A stretch of DNA of 64,000 nt from Janthinobacterium silvisoli. Its GTDB lineage: Bacteria; Pseudomonadota; Gammaproteobacteria; Burkholderiales; Burkholderiaceae_D. Below, piece after piece: positions 1 through 8,203 of the stretch (the stretch's first letter is position 1; each line of letters starts with the position of its first letter). Position numbers and translations under genes: made by a program. Under the pieces are notes generated by a model that did not search any database, was not told where the DNA came from, and saw only the letters and a program-made list of their open reading frames with translations. The stretch spans positions 62,001 to 126,000 of the forward strand of contig NZ_JACHCL010000004.1 in the NCBI RefSeq assembly GCF_014200725.1. Reading direction: 5' to 3'.

Positions 1-1793
1 TCAATCACGCGGTTGTTGATGGTGATACCGCTGACGGCCGACGCCGTCGATTTATCCACGCTGGAAGTCTCATGGTAAATGCTCATCTTGATGGTGCCGC
101 CTTCGGAAATCTGCGGACGCACCTTCAGGGTCAAGCCCACGTCCTTGCGGTCGATGGTCTGGAACGGGTTCGAGTTGGTGCCCGCCGTGCTGGTGTACTG
201 GCCCGTCAGGATAGGCACGTTCTGGCCTACCTTGATGGTCGCCAGTTCATTGTCCAGGGTGATCAGGTTAGGCGTCGACAGGATGTTGGCGTTGCCATCC
301 GATTCCAGCGCATGGGCCACGGCGCCCAGGCCCAGCGCACCATTGATCTGCTTGAAAATGCCCACGTTCAGGCCGTCCGTCGGCAGGACGGCGCCCTTGC
401 CGGTGGCGATGGCGCCGATATTGTTGCTGGTGCCGCCAGCGAACGATTGCAGCACGCCCACACGGTAATTGCTGTTGCTGTTGCCCGACAGGCCGGCCCA
501 CTGCACGCCGAATTCGGACGCCTTGGCCGACGTCACTTCGACGATCAGCGCTTCGATGTAGACCTGGGCGCGGCGCACGTCGAGCTGGTCGATCACGGCG
601 CGCAGGTTGCGGTAGACGGCTTCGTTGCAAGTCAGGATCAGCGTGTTGGTCGAGGCGTCGGCCTGGATGAAACCGGCCGCGCCGCCCGACGACAGCTGCT
701 GCGGCCCGTTGTTCAGCGAAGCGCCGCCCGAGGTGCCGTTTTGCGTATTGCCGCCCAGGCCACTACTGCTGTTGATGCCGCCGCTGTTGCTGTTGTTGTT
801 GATGCCCTGGTTGTTGAGACCCTGATTATTCAGGTTGCCGGCGTTGTTTTGCTGGCCGCCAGCGGCCGTGCCGTCGGACGTCACCACCGAGCGCAGGGTT
901 TGCGCCAGCTTGGTGGCGTCGGCATTCTTCAGGTACACCACGTGCACATTGCCCAGCTGCGTGGTGGGCTGGTCGAGTTTCGAAATCAGCGACTTGGCCA
1001 GGTTGGCGCGCGCCACCGATGGCGCACGCAGCACCAGTGAATTGGTGCGCGGGTCGGCCAGTACCGAAACCTTGCCCGCATCGGCGCCTGCCGCGGCGCC
1101 GCCGCTGCCTTCCATCAGTTTGTTGACCATCGAGGCCAGGTCCGAGGCGATCGCGTAACGCACGGGGATCACGTCCAAGTCGGTCGAGGCCGGCACGTCG
1201 AGCGCGGCGATAATCTTCGCCAGCCGCTTGAGGTTATCGGCGTAGTCGGTGATCACCAGCGAGTTGTTGCCGGGGTTGGCGTTGATGGTGTTATTCGGTG
1301 AAATCAGCGGGCGCAGCACGGCCAGCAGGTTGGCCGACGATTCATAGCTCAGGTAAAACACCTGGGTGGCGATCTGGTCGCCCTTGACCTGGCTGGCGCC
1401 GCCGCCTACCTGGGTCGGCACCGATTGCAGCTTGGCGTCTGCTTCCGGCACCACCTTGGCGTAGCCGTCGCCCGAGACCACCGCGTAGCCTTGCAGGCGC
1501 AGCGCGGAAGCGAGCAGGCCGAACGCCTGGGTCTTGGTGATCGATTTTTCCGACACCAGCGTGATCGTGCCCTTGACGCGGGGATCGATGACGAAATTGA
1601 TATTGGTGTAATGGCCCACCGCCTTGATCACCGATTCGATATCGGCGCCGACGAAATTGAGCGCGGCTTCATCGCCGGGCGCAGACCAGGCAGGCGCCGG
1701 CATGCCAGCCACCGAACAGCACAAGAGAGCGGCGGCGGAAAGGCGGCGCAGCGAAAAGGAGGATTTGTTTGGGCTCACAGATGGTTTTTTCAT
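1..1793 (-). CDS. gspD: Type II secretion secretin GspD (partial, 3' end outside window)
   Basis: Outer-membrane secretin channel of the type II secretion system. The first 597 codons are visible; the C-terminus lies beyond base 1. The start at 1793 overlaps the gspN stop (ATGA). A signal peptide with a leucine/alanine core occupies about residues 1-38. N0 follows (ALNFVGADIESVIKAV), then N1-N3 repeats, and the secretin core carries the motif VGLTLKVRPQISEGG near the visible end. An Asn/Gly/Ser-rich low-complexity stretch sits at about residues 303-355, between N-domain repeats. It is the last gene visible in the gspG-to-gspD order; gspE and gspF, if linked, would lie to the left. Family assignment is secure; the exact role of the Asn-rich loop is unknown. 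Confidence 0.95.
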   Translation of the reverse strand, partial: MKKPSVSPNKSSFSLRRLSAAALLCCSVAGMPAPAWSAPGDEAALNFVGADIESVIKAVGHYTNINFVIDPRVKGTITLVSEKSITKTQAFGLLASALRLQGYAVVSGDGYAKVVPEADAKLQSVPTQVGGGASQVKGDQIATQVFYLSYESSANLLAVLRPLISPNNTINANPGNNSLVITDYADNLKRLAKIIAALDVPASTDLDVIPVRYAIASDLASMVNKLMEGSGGAAAGADAGKVSVLADPRTNSLVLRAPSVARANLAKSLISKLDQPTTQLGNVHVVYLKNADATKLAQTLRSVVTSDGTAAGGQQNNAGNLNNQGLNNQGINNNSNSGGINSSSGLGGNTQNGTSGGASLNNGPQQLSSGGAAGFIQADASTNTLILTCNEAVYRNLRAVIDQLDVRRAQVYIEALIVEVTSAKASEFGVQWAGLSGNSNSNYRVGVLQSFAGGTSNNIGAIATGKGAVLPTDGLNVGIFKQINGALGLGAVAHALESDGNANILSTPNLITLDNELATIKVGQNVPILTGQYTSTAGTNSNPFQTIDRKDVGLTLKVRPQISEGGTIKMSIYHETSSVDKSTASAVSGITINNRVI

Positions 1794-2566
1794 TGTCTAA
1801 ACTCTAAGGCGATGATGTTTTTTTCGCTATTGCTACGGCGCTGTCCCAGCAAATTCAACAAACTCGCCAAGGTCTCTTCATATCCTGCTGCGGCCTGGGC
1901 CTGACCGGAAAACTGCATATGCCCCTGATTCAGGCTGCCGCTGCCATCGAGCAGCAGCGGTCCCTTGATGGAGCGCAGGGTCAATGACGCCTGCTGCCCC
2001 TGCCAATCAAAATCGAGTTCATAACTGCCCAGCGGACGCAGCGACGACAGGCGCGACGCCATGTCCGTCATCTGCAAGGTGGTGCGGCCGACCGCCGAAA
2101 ACTGTCGCTGCGCCAAAGCCAGCTGCAAAGTGGTCCACGACAGGCGCATGCTGCCCGTCGGCGCCACCGTATTGAGCGGCGCTCCCAGGCCACCCAAACC
2201 ATCGGCCGGCAGCAGCAGCGCCGCCGGGCTCACCTGCCAGTGCGACCAGCCACCGCGCAGATTCACGGTTTGCGACAAGGCTTCGGGATTTTGCAGTTCC
2301 ACGTCGGCCGATCCCCACAGCACCGAAGGCGAGATGCGCCAGCTGAAGCGCCCTGGCAGCAGCGGCGTCACGGCGCCGTTCGCACTGGCCGCGCCGCCGA
2401 TAAACGCCGAGCCGCGCCACAGAGTACCCTGCGCATCGCCCAGGGTCAATCGCCCGCCAGTCTGCTGCTCGACGATACTCGCCACCCAGCCGGCAGGGAA
2501 AAATACCAGCAGGGTTGCGCCCACGCTGACGATGATGGCCAGCAGCCATACCAGCAGGCGCTTCAT
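1790..2566 (-). CDS. gspN: Type II secretion protein GspN
   Basis: Accessory inner-membrane protein of the type II secretion system, 258 residues. One N-terminal membrane segment (about residues 4-27, LLVWLLAIIVSVGATLLVFF) is followed by a periplasmic domain with the GspN-type run GRLTLGDAQGTLWRGSA. The start at 2566 forms an ATGA overlap with the gspM stop, and its own stop overlaps the gspD start, so translation is probably coupled. A longer in-frame form upstream would run into gspM and is not needed. GspN is dispensable in some T2SS systems; its exact function is not settled. Confidence 0.88.
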   Translation of the reverse strand: MKRLLVWLLAIIVSVGATLLVFFPAGWVASIVEQQTGGRLTLGDAQGTLWRGSAFIGGAASANGAVTPLLPGRFSWRISPSVLWGSADVELQNPEALSQTVNLRGGWSHWQVSPAALLLPADGLGGLGAPLNTVAPTGSMRLSWTTLQLALAQRQFSAVGRTTLQMTDMASRLSSLRPLGSYELDFDWQGQQASLTLRSIKGPLLLDGSGSLNQGHMQFSGQAQAAAGYEETLASLLNLLGQRRSNSEKNIIALEFRQ

Positions 2567-3096
2567 CGCACCGCGCCCGGGCTCTGGTGCAAGGTCAAGG
2601 TGGCGTCGACCTGGCCAGCCTTGGTCTGCGCCGTGATCTTCGCTTCCTGCACCGCGATGCGGTCTTGACGGCGCAAACCGTCCAGCCACAGCATGACATT
2701 CGAAAATGCCACGTCATTGAGCTGCACCCGCACGTATTCTCCCGTGACCGACAGCGATTGCGGCGTCAAGCCCTTGGCCTTCAGGGAGGCGTCGAGGATC
2801 TCTTTGCTCATCGGCGCCACCTGCACCGGCGTCTGGCGCGCCAGGTCGCCCGCTTCCAGCGCCAGCGCCTGCAGCTGGGCCGCATTCTGGCGCAGCTGGG
2901 GCAGTTTTTCTTGCAAGGCGATGCGGCCGCTCCAGGCCGGGTCGAAAAAGACGGCATACACCAGCGCCAGGCCGGCGACAACACCACCGATCGTCAGCAG
3001 CTTGCGTTCTTGCGGCGTGCGCTCGCTCCAGAAAACTTGCAGCGCCTGCTGGCCGCCGGCCAGCGCCACCCTACCCTTGTTGACTACGGCGTTCAT
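2563..3096 (-). CDS. gspM: Type II secretion protein GspM
   Basis: Inner-membrane platform protein that partners GspL, 177 residues. A short cytoplasmic tail containing WSERTPQERKLL is followed by one membrane helix (about residues 32-50, LLTIGGVVAGLALVYAVFF) and a periplasmic ferredoxin-like domain. WSxRxPxER before the helix is typical of GspM. The start at 3096 overlaps the gspL stop by ATGA and the stop overlaps the gspN start in the same way. A longer in-frame start inside gspL was rejected. Confidence 0.9.
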   Translation of the reverse strand: MNAVVNKGRVALAGGQQALQVFWSERTPQERKLLTIGGVVAGLALVYAVFFDPAWSGRIALQEKLPQLRQNAAQLQALALEAGDLARQTPVQVAPMSKEILDASLKAKGLTPQSLSVTGEYVRVQLNDVAFSNVMLWLDGLRRQDRIAVQEAKITAQTKAGQVDATLTLHQSPGAVR

Positions 3097-4322
3097 ATTT
3101 TCGCTCCCGTGGCCAGGGTGATCTTCCACACCCCCGGCTCCGTTTCATTCAAGGACAGCTTGCGCGCGGCCAGGCCTTCGCGTACCTGCGCCTGGGCGCT
3201 GGCGTCCACCATATCGGGCTTCAGCTTGACGATCAGGCTGCGCTCGCGGTATTCCAGCGAGGCCACCACGCCGCGCCCGGCCAGGCCGCCCAGCGCCTCG
3301 CCCAAGGCCGCGCTCAGGCTGGTGAAATCGTCCATGCTGGCTTGCCCGCTTTGCAGCTTGGCGGTGGCGATATTGCGCCGCATCTGCTCCGCTTCCATGC
3401 CGTACACCGGCGCTTCATTCGGGTATGCCGCCTTGAAAGTCTGCTGCATCGAGGTAGTCACGGTGGCCGCCTCGCGTTTCAGGCGCGACCATTCGATATT
3501 CAATCCCACCAGGTTGACGATCACGGCCAGCGCCGCCAGGCGCAATGGCCAGCGCCAGCGCTGCCAGTCGCGCGCCGCGCCGCCGCTAGCTCCCAGCGCC
3601 GGCGCCAGGTCCAGGCCTGCCGCCTGTGCACCGGCGATCCAGTGCGCCCAATGGTCGGCTTCCACCGTCACGCCAGCCATCCCGGTCGCCAGCGCCTGGT
3701 AGTGCGCCACGTCGCCCGATGCCACGTAGACCGTCAGGGGCGCATCGCCGGCAAAGGCGCGCGTCGTCATCAAGGCTTGCTGCGGCTGGGCCGGCAGGAT
3801 CAGGCCCACGCCTTCTTGCGGCGCCTGGCGCAAGGCCAGTTCCAGCCCTTGACTACCGGTTTGCAAAGCCGCCGTCACGCCGCCGGCCTGCAAAGGCAGG
3901 CACAGCTGCGATGGCAGCACCGCCACCTTGTGCGCGCCCTGCGCCAGCAAGGCTTTCACCAGGACGTCGATCCAGGCCCGCTGCACCACGGCCACCGTGC
4001 GCAGACCGCCTGCATCGGCCACGCCGGCGGCCAGCACGCAGTCTTGCGCGTCGCCGAGAATATGTTCTTCCACCAGGCCAGGCAAGGCTGCGCGCAAACG
4101 GGCGCCTGCCAGCGGCGGCGTTTTCAGGCGCAGCAAGGTCACATCGGCCGCCGCCAGCAGCAGCACCACCTGCTTCGCGCCGGCAATCAACTGCCCCAGG
4201 TTGCCCAGCGGCGCACTGCCCTGCTGCAGCAGGGCGCCGCCGTCGCCGGCCAGCGCGAAGGGGCAGGCGGCGGCACTGTCAGTGGACGCTTTGGCCGGGT
4301 GCCGGATATACAGAGTTGTCAA
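3093..4322 (-). CDS. gspL: Type II secretion protein GspL
   Basis: Bitopic platform protein that links the cytoplasmic ATPase GspE to GspM, 409 residues. The N-terminal part (about 1-235) is the actin-like cytoplasmic domain, including LRAALPGLVEEHILGDAQ, a characteristic GspL run. One membrane helix lies at about 260-278 (WPLRLAALAVIVNLVGL), followed by a ferredoxin-like periplasmic domain. It sits 19 bp after gspK and overlaps gspM by four bases. Confidence 0.92.
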   Translation of the reverse strand: MTTLYIRHPAKASTDSAAACPFALAGDGGALLQQGSAPLGNLGQLIAGAKQVVLLLAAADVTLLRLKTPPLAGARLRAALPGLVEEHILGDAQDCVLAAGVADAGGLRTVAVVQRAWIDVLVKALLAQGAHKVAVLPSQLCLPLQAGGVTAALQTGSQGLELALRQAPQEGVGLILPAQPQQALMTTRAFAGDAPLTVYVASGDVAHYQALATGMAGVTVEADHWAHWIAGAQAAGLDLAPALGASGGAARDWQRWRWPLRLAALAVIVNLVGLNIEWSRLKREAATVTTSMQQTFKAAYPNEAPVYGMEAEQMRRNIATAKLQSGQASMDDFTSLSAALGEALGGLAGRGVVASLEYRERSLIVKLKPDMVDASAQAQVREGLAARKLSLNETEPGVWKITLATGAKI

Positions 4323-4341
4323 AGGGACTCGCTTTCAGGTT

Positions 4342-5334
4342 TTAATTTTCCCGCAACCAGACCAGGCTGGTAGTGCGCTGCGGATTCGGCTGGCGCCACA
4401 CCAGCGCCTGCGCATCGAGCGCCGCGCGGTCCAGGCGCACCCGGATGACAGCCAGGAAATAGCTGCTTTTTACATCGATATCTACACCGTTGATCCAATT
4501 GGCATTGGTATTATTCTTGAAATTATCTTTATCGACAAACTTTTTGCGCGGATTGCTCAAGGTCACGGCGCTGGCCTCGGAAACCGACAGCGACGTCACG
4601 GCCGACAGCACTTCGGCCGAGGCGGTATTGACGTTCACGGTCGTGGTGGTCGGCAGCACGATGACGAAGTCGCGCAGCTTCTCGATCACTTGCGGGGTGT
4701 AGCCGGGCACGGACAGCAAATCCTCGATCTGCGTAAACGCCACCGGCGCGCTATCGCCGCCCGAGCTCACCGGTGCGGCGTTGGCGTTTTTGCCATCATT
4801 GCCACCATCAGGAAGTGCGCTGGGCCTGGGCTGCGAACGCACCACCGCATCGGCGGTCGCCTGCGCCAGGCCGCTGTCAAGCTGCAGGTTAGCCAGCAAA
4901 CGCTGATACGCCTGCAACTGCCCCGGGTTGACGCCCCCCGTGACGTTGGCCAGGTTGGTGAGATTAAAACGTGCCTGCGCATCGAAGGCACGGCCCGAGA
5001 CGGTGGCGTCGAATTTTTCCGTATCGACCCTTTCGCGGTCGACATAATCGTCGAGGCGCGCTTCCTCGATCGGCGTGGCCCAGATGCCGTCGGCCGCCGT
5101 CAGCGAGGGATTGTCCTGGCGCAGCCAGAAACGGGCAAAGTCGACCATGCCGCGCATGGCCCATTGCGTCTGCAGGCGCAAACGCTGGTTTTCCATCGAA
5201 CGCACTTGCACCTGCTGCTGCCAGAACAGGCTGGCGACCACCGTGATGGCCAGCGCCGTCAGCAGCAAGGCCATGATGACGGCCACGCCGCGCTGGCGCG
5301 CTGGAACGTGAAATGGCTTCATCCCGGGTCTCAT
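4342..5334 (-). CDS. gspK: Minor pseudopilin GspK
   Basis: Large minor pseudopilin that caps the T2SS pseudopilus tip with GspI and GspJ, 330 residues. The prepilin region is RQRGVAVIMALLLTALAI; as usual for GspK there is no Glu at position +5 after the cleavage glycine. The globular domain has the GspK helix-hairpin-helix-like part (EDLLSVPGYTPQVIEKLRDF, then TTTTVNVNTASAEVL). I chose the start at 5334 because it makes the operon's usual ATGA overlap with gspJ; an ATG four codons further in (5322) is the alternative. Confidence 0.92.
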   Translation of the reverse strand: MRPGMKPFHVPARQRGVAVIMALLLTALAITVVASLFWQQQVQVRSMENQRLRLQTQWAMRGMVDFARFWLRQDNPSLTAADGIWATPIEEARLDDYVDRERVDTEKFDATVSGRAFDAQARFNLTNLANVTGGVNPGQLQAYQRLLANLQLDSGLAQATADAVVRSQPRPSALPDGGNDGKNANAAPVSSGGDSAPVAFTQIEDLLSVPGYTPQVIEKLRDFVIVLPTTTTVNVNTASAEVLSAVTSLSVSEASAVTLSNPRKKFVDKDNFKNNTNANWINGVDIDVKSSYFLAVIRVRLDRAALDAQALVWRQPNPQRTTSLVWLREN

Positions 5335-5954
5335 CCTGGTCCCAGCAAGAATACTTTGGACAGGCCCGCTTCCTGGCCCGGCATCTGCAGGGTCACTTCC
5401 AGGCCAGGCACCTGTGTGGACACGGTGGCGCCCGCCGTCAGCACGCTCCAGACGCCATTGCTGAAGCCGCGCATCACCATGCTGTCGACACCGCGCATCA
5501 AGGGCACGTTGGCGCTGCTGGTGTCGGTATCGTCGCGCGCCGCCTGCCACATGGTGTCGAGCACGGCCAGGTCGCGCGTGCCGTTCGACTCGCGCCGCGT
5601 CAGCACGCCGTCGCGCAGGCGGTAGGTGATTACCTGCAGCTGCTGCGGCTCCTGCTCCGAGGCAGCCAGGCGCACCAGGGTCAAACGGTCATTGTCGGCC
5701 GACAGATTGGTGCGGCCATTGAGCAAATTATTATTCGGGCCGGCGCCGGCCAGGTGGTCACAATCGCTCTGCATCTGGGCAAATGCCAGCTGCATGCCAC
5801 GCGCCTGTTCCAGCTGGCTGGTCAGCACTTCGCGCGAACGCACGATGCTGTCCAGGCCACGCCAGCCCAGTACGGCGACCATGGCCAGGATGCCGATCGC
5901 CACCAGCAGCTCGATCAGCGTAAAACCCGCGGCGGGGGAGGTGCGGCGCGCCAT
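5331..5954 (-). CDS. gspJ: Minor pseudopilin GspJ
   Basis: Minor pseudopilin of the T2SS tip complex, 207 residues. The class III prepilin signal is AAGFTLIELLVAIGILAMV, with cleavage expected after Gly and Glu at +5. The body contains VLGWRGLDSIVRSREVL, a typical GspJ stretch. The start shares one base with the gspI stop (TGATG) and the end overlaps gspK by ATGA. Confidence 0.92.
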   Translation of the reverse strand: MARRTSPAAGFTLIELLVAIGILAMVAVLGWRGLDSIVRSREVLTSQLEQARGMQLAFAQMQSDCDHLAGAGPNNNLLNGRTNLSADNDRLTLVRLAASEQEPQQLQVITYRLRDGVLTRRESNGTRDLAVLDTMWQAARDDTDTSSANVPLMRGVDSMVMRGFSNGVWSVLTAGATVSTQVPGLEVTLQMPGQEAGLSKVFLLGPG

Positions 5955-6355
5955 CAGTCGTTAAACGATAACAGGACCAGGCGCACGATGCGCCGGGCCG
6001 GGTATTGCGCGTCATAGACGTTGACCCGCACCTGGCGGATGCGGGGATTCGGCGTGGCGACCACTTCTTCCTCGCAAATCAGTTTCAGATCGCCCTGCGG
6101 ACAGTCTTCCGTGCGCTTGCCCGTCTGCGGAAAAGTCTTCGCCAGGCGCAAGCGCACCAGGTGATTTTCCGCCGACCAGGTAGCCATCATGGCGCTGCGC
6201 AAGCCATCGCTGTTCTGCGTCAGGCTGCCGACGGCGCGCAACGACGCGCCCAGTGCTGTGCCGACGATGACCAGGGCGACCAGCACTTCAAGCAGGGTGA
6301 AGCCAGACTGCAGGCCACGCGGCCGCCCTGGGCGATGGAGGGGAAAGGAAATCAT
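5954..6355 (-). CDS. gspI: Minor pseudopilin GspI
   Basis: Minor pseudopilin that initiates the GspI-J-K tip complex, 133 residues. The prepilin motif is QSGFTLLEVLVALVIVGTAL with Glu at +5, followed by the GspI signature in which WSAENHLVRLRL aligns with the family's W-A-N-x-L region. Its start overlaps the gspH stop (ATGA) and its stop overlaps the gspJ start by one base. Confidence 0.92.
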   Translation of the reverse strand: MISFPLHRPGRPRGLQSGFTLLEVLVALVIVGTALGASLRAVGSLTQNSDGLRSAMMATWSAENHLVRLRLAKTFPQTGKRTEDCPQGDLKLICEEEVVATPNPRIRQVRVNVYDAQYPARRIVRLVLLSFND

Positions 6356-6843
6356 TGTTCGACCGTGAAATGACCGATGCCGTCGGCGCGGATGGCAACG
6401 CTGCGCTCGCCGCTGGCCAGGGTCAGCACGAAGGGCTTGTCGACCGGTTCGCGGCCGAAAATGATGCGCAGCGGCTGGGCCACGCTATTCGATGGCTGCA
6501 CGCTGAGCAGCATGGGGGTATTGGAAAAGCTGCGTTCGCGCAGCAGATCGTCCTGCGTCACGGGCTGCCACAGTTTTTCATTCAAGACCAGGAAGCGGTA
6601 CTGGTTTTCATCGGCTTCGAAGGCCACCTGCCGGCTGCGCACGATGGCTTCATCGCGCGCCAGCTGCAGCAGCAGGGCGATGCGTTCGGCTTCCTTTTGC
6701 AAGGCTTGCTGGCCATTCGGCATGGCGTTCAGCGACACCAGGCCCAGGGTGACGCCGATGATGACCATCACCACCAGCAGCTCGATCAGGGTGAAGCCGC
6801 CGCTACGCCGGCGATGCCCGCCCTGCCTGGTCATGGTGCACAT
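6352..6843 (-). CDS. gspH: Minor pseudopilin GspH
   Basis: Minor pseudopilin joining the tip complex to the GspG fibre, 163 residues. The prepilin cleavage motif is SGGFTLIELLVVMVIIGVTL. The rest is a GspH-type beta domain (ALQKEAERIALLLQLARDEA, then RQVAFEADENQYRFL). The ATG at 6843 is chosen; one three codons in (6834) is possible, and a more upstream start would run into the gspG stop. There is no clear Shine-Dalgarno, so translation may depend on gspG read-through coupling. Confidence 0.9.
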   Translation of the reverse strand: MCTMTRQGGHRRRSGGFTLIELLVVMVIIGVTLGLVSLNAMPNGQQALQKEAERIALLLQLARDEAIVRSRQVAFEADENQYRFLVLNEKLWQPVTQDDLLRERSFSNTPMLLSVQPSNSVAQPLRIIFGREPVDKPFVLTLASGERSVAIRADGIGHFTVEQ

Positions 6844-6856
6844 GTAACGGGAAAGC

Positions 6857-7309
6857 TTACAGTTCCCACGAGCCGATATCGGCGTCATCGCCGGTACCGC
6901 CAGGCTGGCCGTCGGCGCCCAGCGAGATGATGTCGACTTCGCCCTTCAAGCCTGGCGACAGGTACTGGTAAGGATTACCCCACGGGTCTTTCGGCATCTT
7001 TTCCAGATAGCCACCCGCCTTCCAGCCATTCGCGGCCGGGCCAGAGGTCGGTTTTTCCACCAGTGCATGCAAGCCCTGCTCGGTGGTCGGGTAGCGCTGG
7101 TTATCGAGGCGGTACAGTTTGAGCGCCTGCATGATGGTCGCCATGTCAACTTTCGCCGCCGCTACCTTCGATTCACCCGTGCGGGCGATCAGTTTCGGCA
7201 CCACCAGCGAAGCGAGGATACCCATGATCACTACCACGACCATGATTTCAATCAGGGTGAAGCCACGCGCGAAGCGCTGGCGTATCGAACGGTGTGCTGC
7301 GTTTTGCAT
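6857..7309 (-). CDS. gspG: Major pseudopilin GspG
   Basis: Major subunit of the T2SS pseudopilus, 150 residues. The class III leader ends RFARG, followed by FTLIEIMVVVVIMGILASLV with Glu at +5. The C-terminal part shows the calcium-site region typical of GspG (KDPWGNPYQYLSPG, then EVDIISLGADGQPGG). It is the first gene of the operon here; gspC is not adjacent. The ATG at 7309 places the leader at normal length; an in-frame start further upstream would add a hydrophobic extension not seen in the family. Confidence 0.95.
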   Translation of the reverse strand: MQNAAHRSIRQRFARGFTLIEIMVVVVIMGILASLVVPKLIARTGESKVAAAKVDMATIMQALKLYRLDNQRYPTTEQGLHALVEKPTSGPAANGWKAGGYLEKMPKDPWGNPYQYLSPGLKGEVDIISLGADGQPGGTGDDADIGSWEL

Positions 7310-7356
7310 AAGAAAGAAAAAAAGTAGGTCAGTGGAGTGCAGAGTATAAAGCCGAA

Positions 7357-7377
7357 ATATGACAAAGCCTGTCATAT
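7357..7377 (-). promoter_or_regulatory. 21-bp inverted repeat upstream of gspG
   Basis: Perfect 8-bp arms ATATGACA and TGTCATAT around AAGCC, 48 bp before the gspG start. On the minus strand a weak promoter TTTACC-N17-CATATT would overlap it. There is no T-tract after it, so a terminator for moeB is less likely than an operator or leader hairpin for the T2SS operon. The binding protein is unknown. Confidence 0.45.
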
Positions 7378-7444
7378 GGGTAAAATTTTCTGTGATAACT
7401 AGCAGCCCGACCAGACCACTTGCCGCGCTTGGACGCCGGGCTGT

Positions 7445-8194
7445 TCAGTCTTGGCCGCAAACAGCGCAGCCAGGATCGCGCGCCACACGCATGCTGCTCC
7501 ATTCCATGCGCAAGCCGTCGAGCAGCAGCAGCCGGCCCGCCAGCGACTCGCCCACGCCCATGATGAGTTTCAGGGCTTCGGCCGCCTGCATCGCGCCCAC
7601 CACCCCCACCAGCGGCGCAAACACGCCCATGGTCGAGCAGGCCTCGTCCGTGAAGACCTGGTCTTGCGGAAACAGACAGCAATAACAGGGTTGCGTGCCC
7701 GTGCGCGGGTCAAATACGCTGACCTGGCCATCGAAGCGGATCACGGCGCCCGACACCAGCGGCACCTGCTGCGCCACGCACACGCGGTTGACGGCATGGC
7801 GTGTGGCAAAGTTGTCGCTACAGTCCAGCACCACCGTGACCGACAAGACCAGTTCGGCAAGGCGCATCTCGTCGACGCGCTCCTGCAAGGCCGTTATAAC
7901 GATATCGGGGTTAATATTATGCAAAGTTTCGCGCGCCGACAGCACTTTTGGCTGGCCCACGCGCGCCGTCGTGTGGGCGATCTGGCGCTGCAGATTGGTG
8001 AGGTCGACCGTATCGTCATCGACCAGGGTCAGCTTGCCCACGCCGGCGGACGCCAGATACATGGCGGCGGGAGACCCCAGGCCACCCGCGCCGATCACCA
8101 GCACATGCGCGTCCAGCAAGGCTTGCTGGCCTTCGATGCCGATTTCATCGATGAGGATATGGCGCGAATAGCGCAGCAGCTGGGCGTCGTTCAT
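7445..8194 (-). CDS. moeB: MoeB/ThiF-family adenylyltransferase
   Basis: E1-like enzyme that adenylates the C-terminal glycine of a sulfur-carrier protein (MoaD for molybdopterin, or ThiS for thiazole), 249 residues. The nucleotide-binding loop GAGGLGSP is at about 35-42, followed by the Asp-containing DDDTVDLTNLQRQ and R-x-G-x-x-K (ARVGQPK). Two zinc CxxC pairs are visible (CYCC near residue 170, CAVC near 243). The start lies 9 bp after the ctpA stop, so it is probably the last gene of gpmA-envC-ctpA-moeB. MoeB and ThiF cannot be separated by sequence alone; no moa or thi genes are adjacent. Confidence 0.88.
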   Translation of the reverse strand: MNDAQLLRYSRHILIDEIGIEGQQALLDAHVLVIGAGGLGSPAAMYLASAGVGKLTLVDDDTVDLTNLQRQIAHTTARVGQPKVLSARETLHNINPDIVITALQERVDEMRLAELVLSVTVVLDCSDNFATRHAVNRVCVAQQVPLVSGAVIRFDGQVSVFDPRTGTQPCYCCLFPQDQVFTDEACSTMGVFAPLVGVVGAMQAAEALKLIMGVGESLAGRLLLLDGLRMEWSSMRVARDPGCAVCGQD

Positions 8195-8203
8195 GGCCGC
8201 AAC

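Noticed and set aside
72-1040. Long plus-strand open frame opposite gspD
   Set aside because: Arg/Gln/Val-rich shadow of the GC-rich gspD gene with no ribosome site or family motif.
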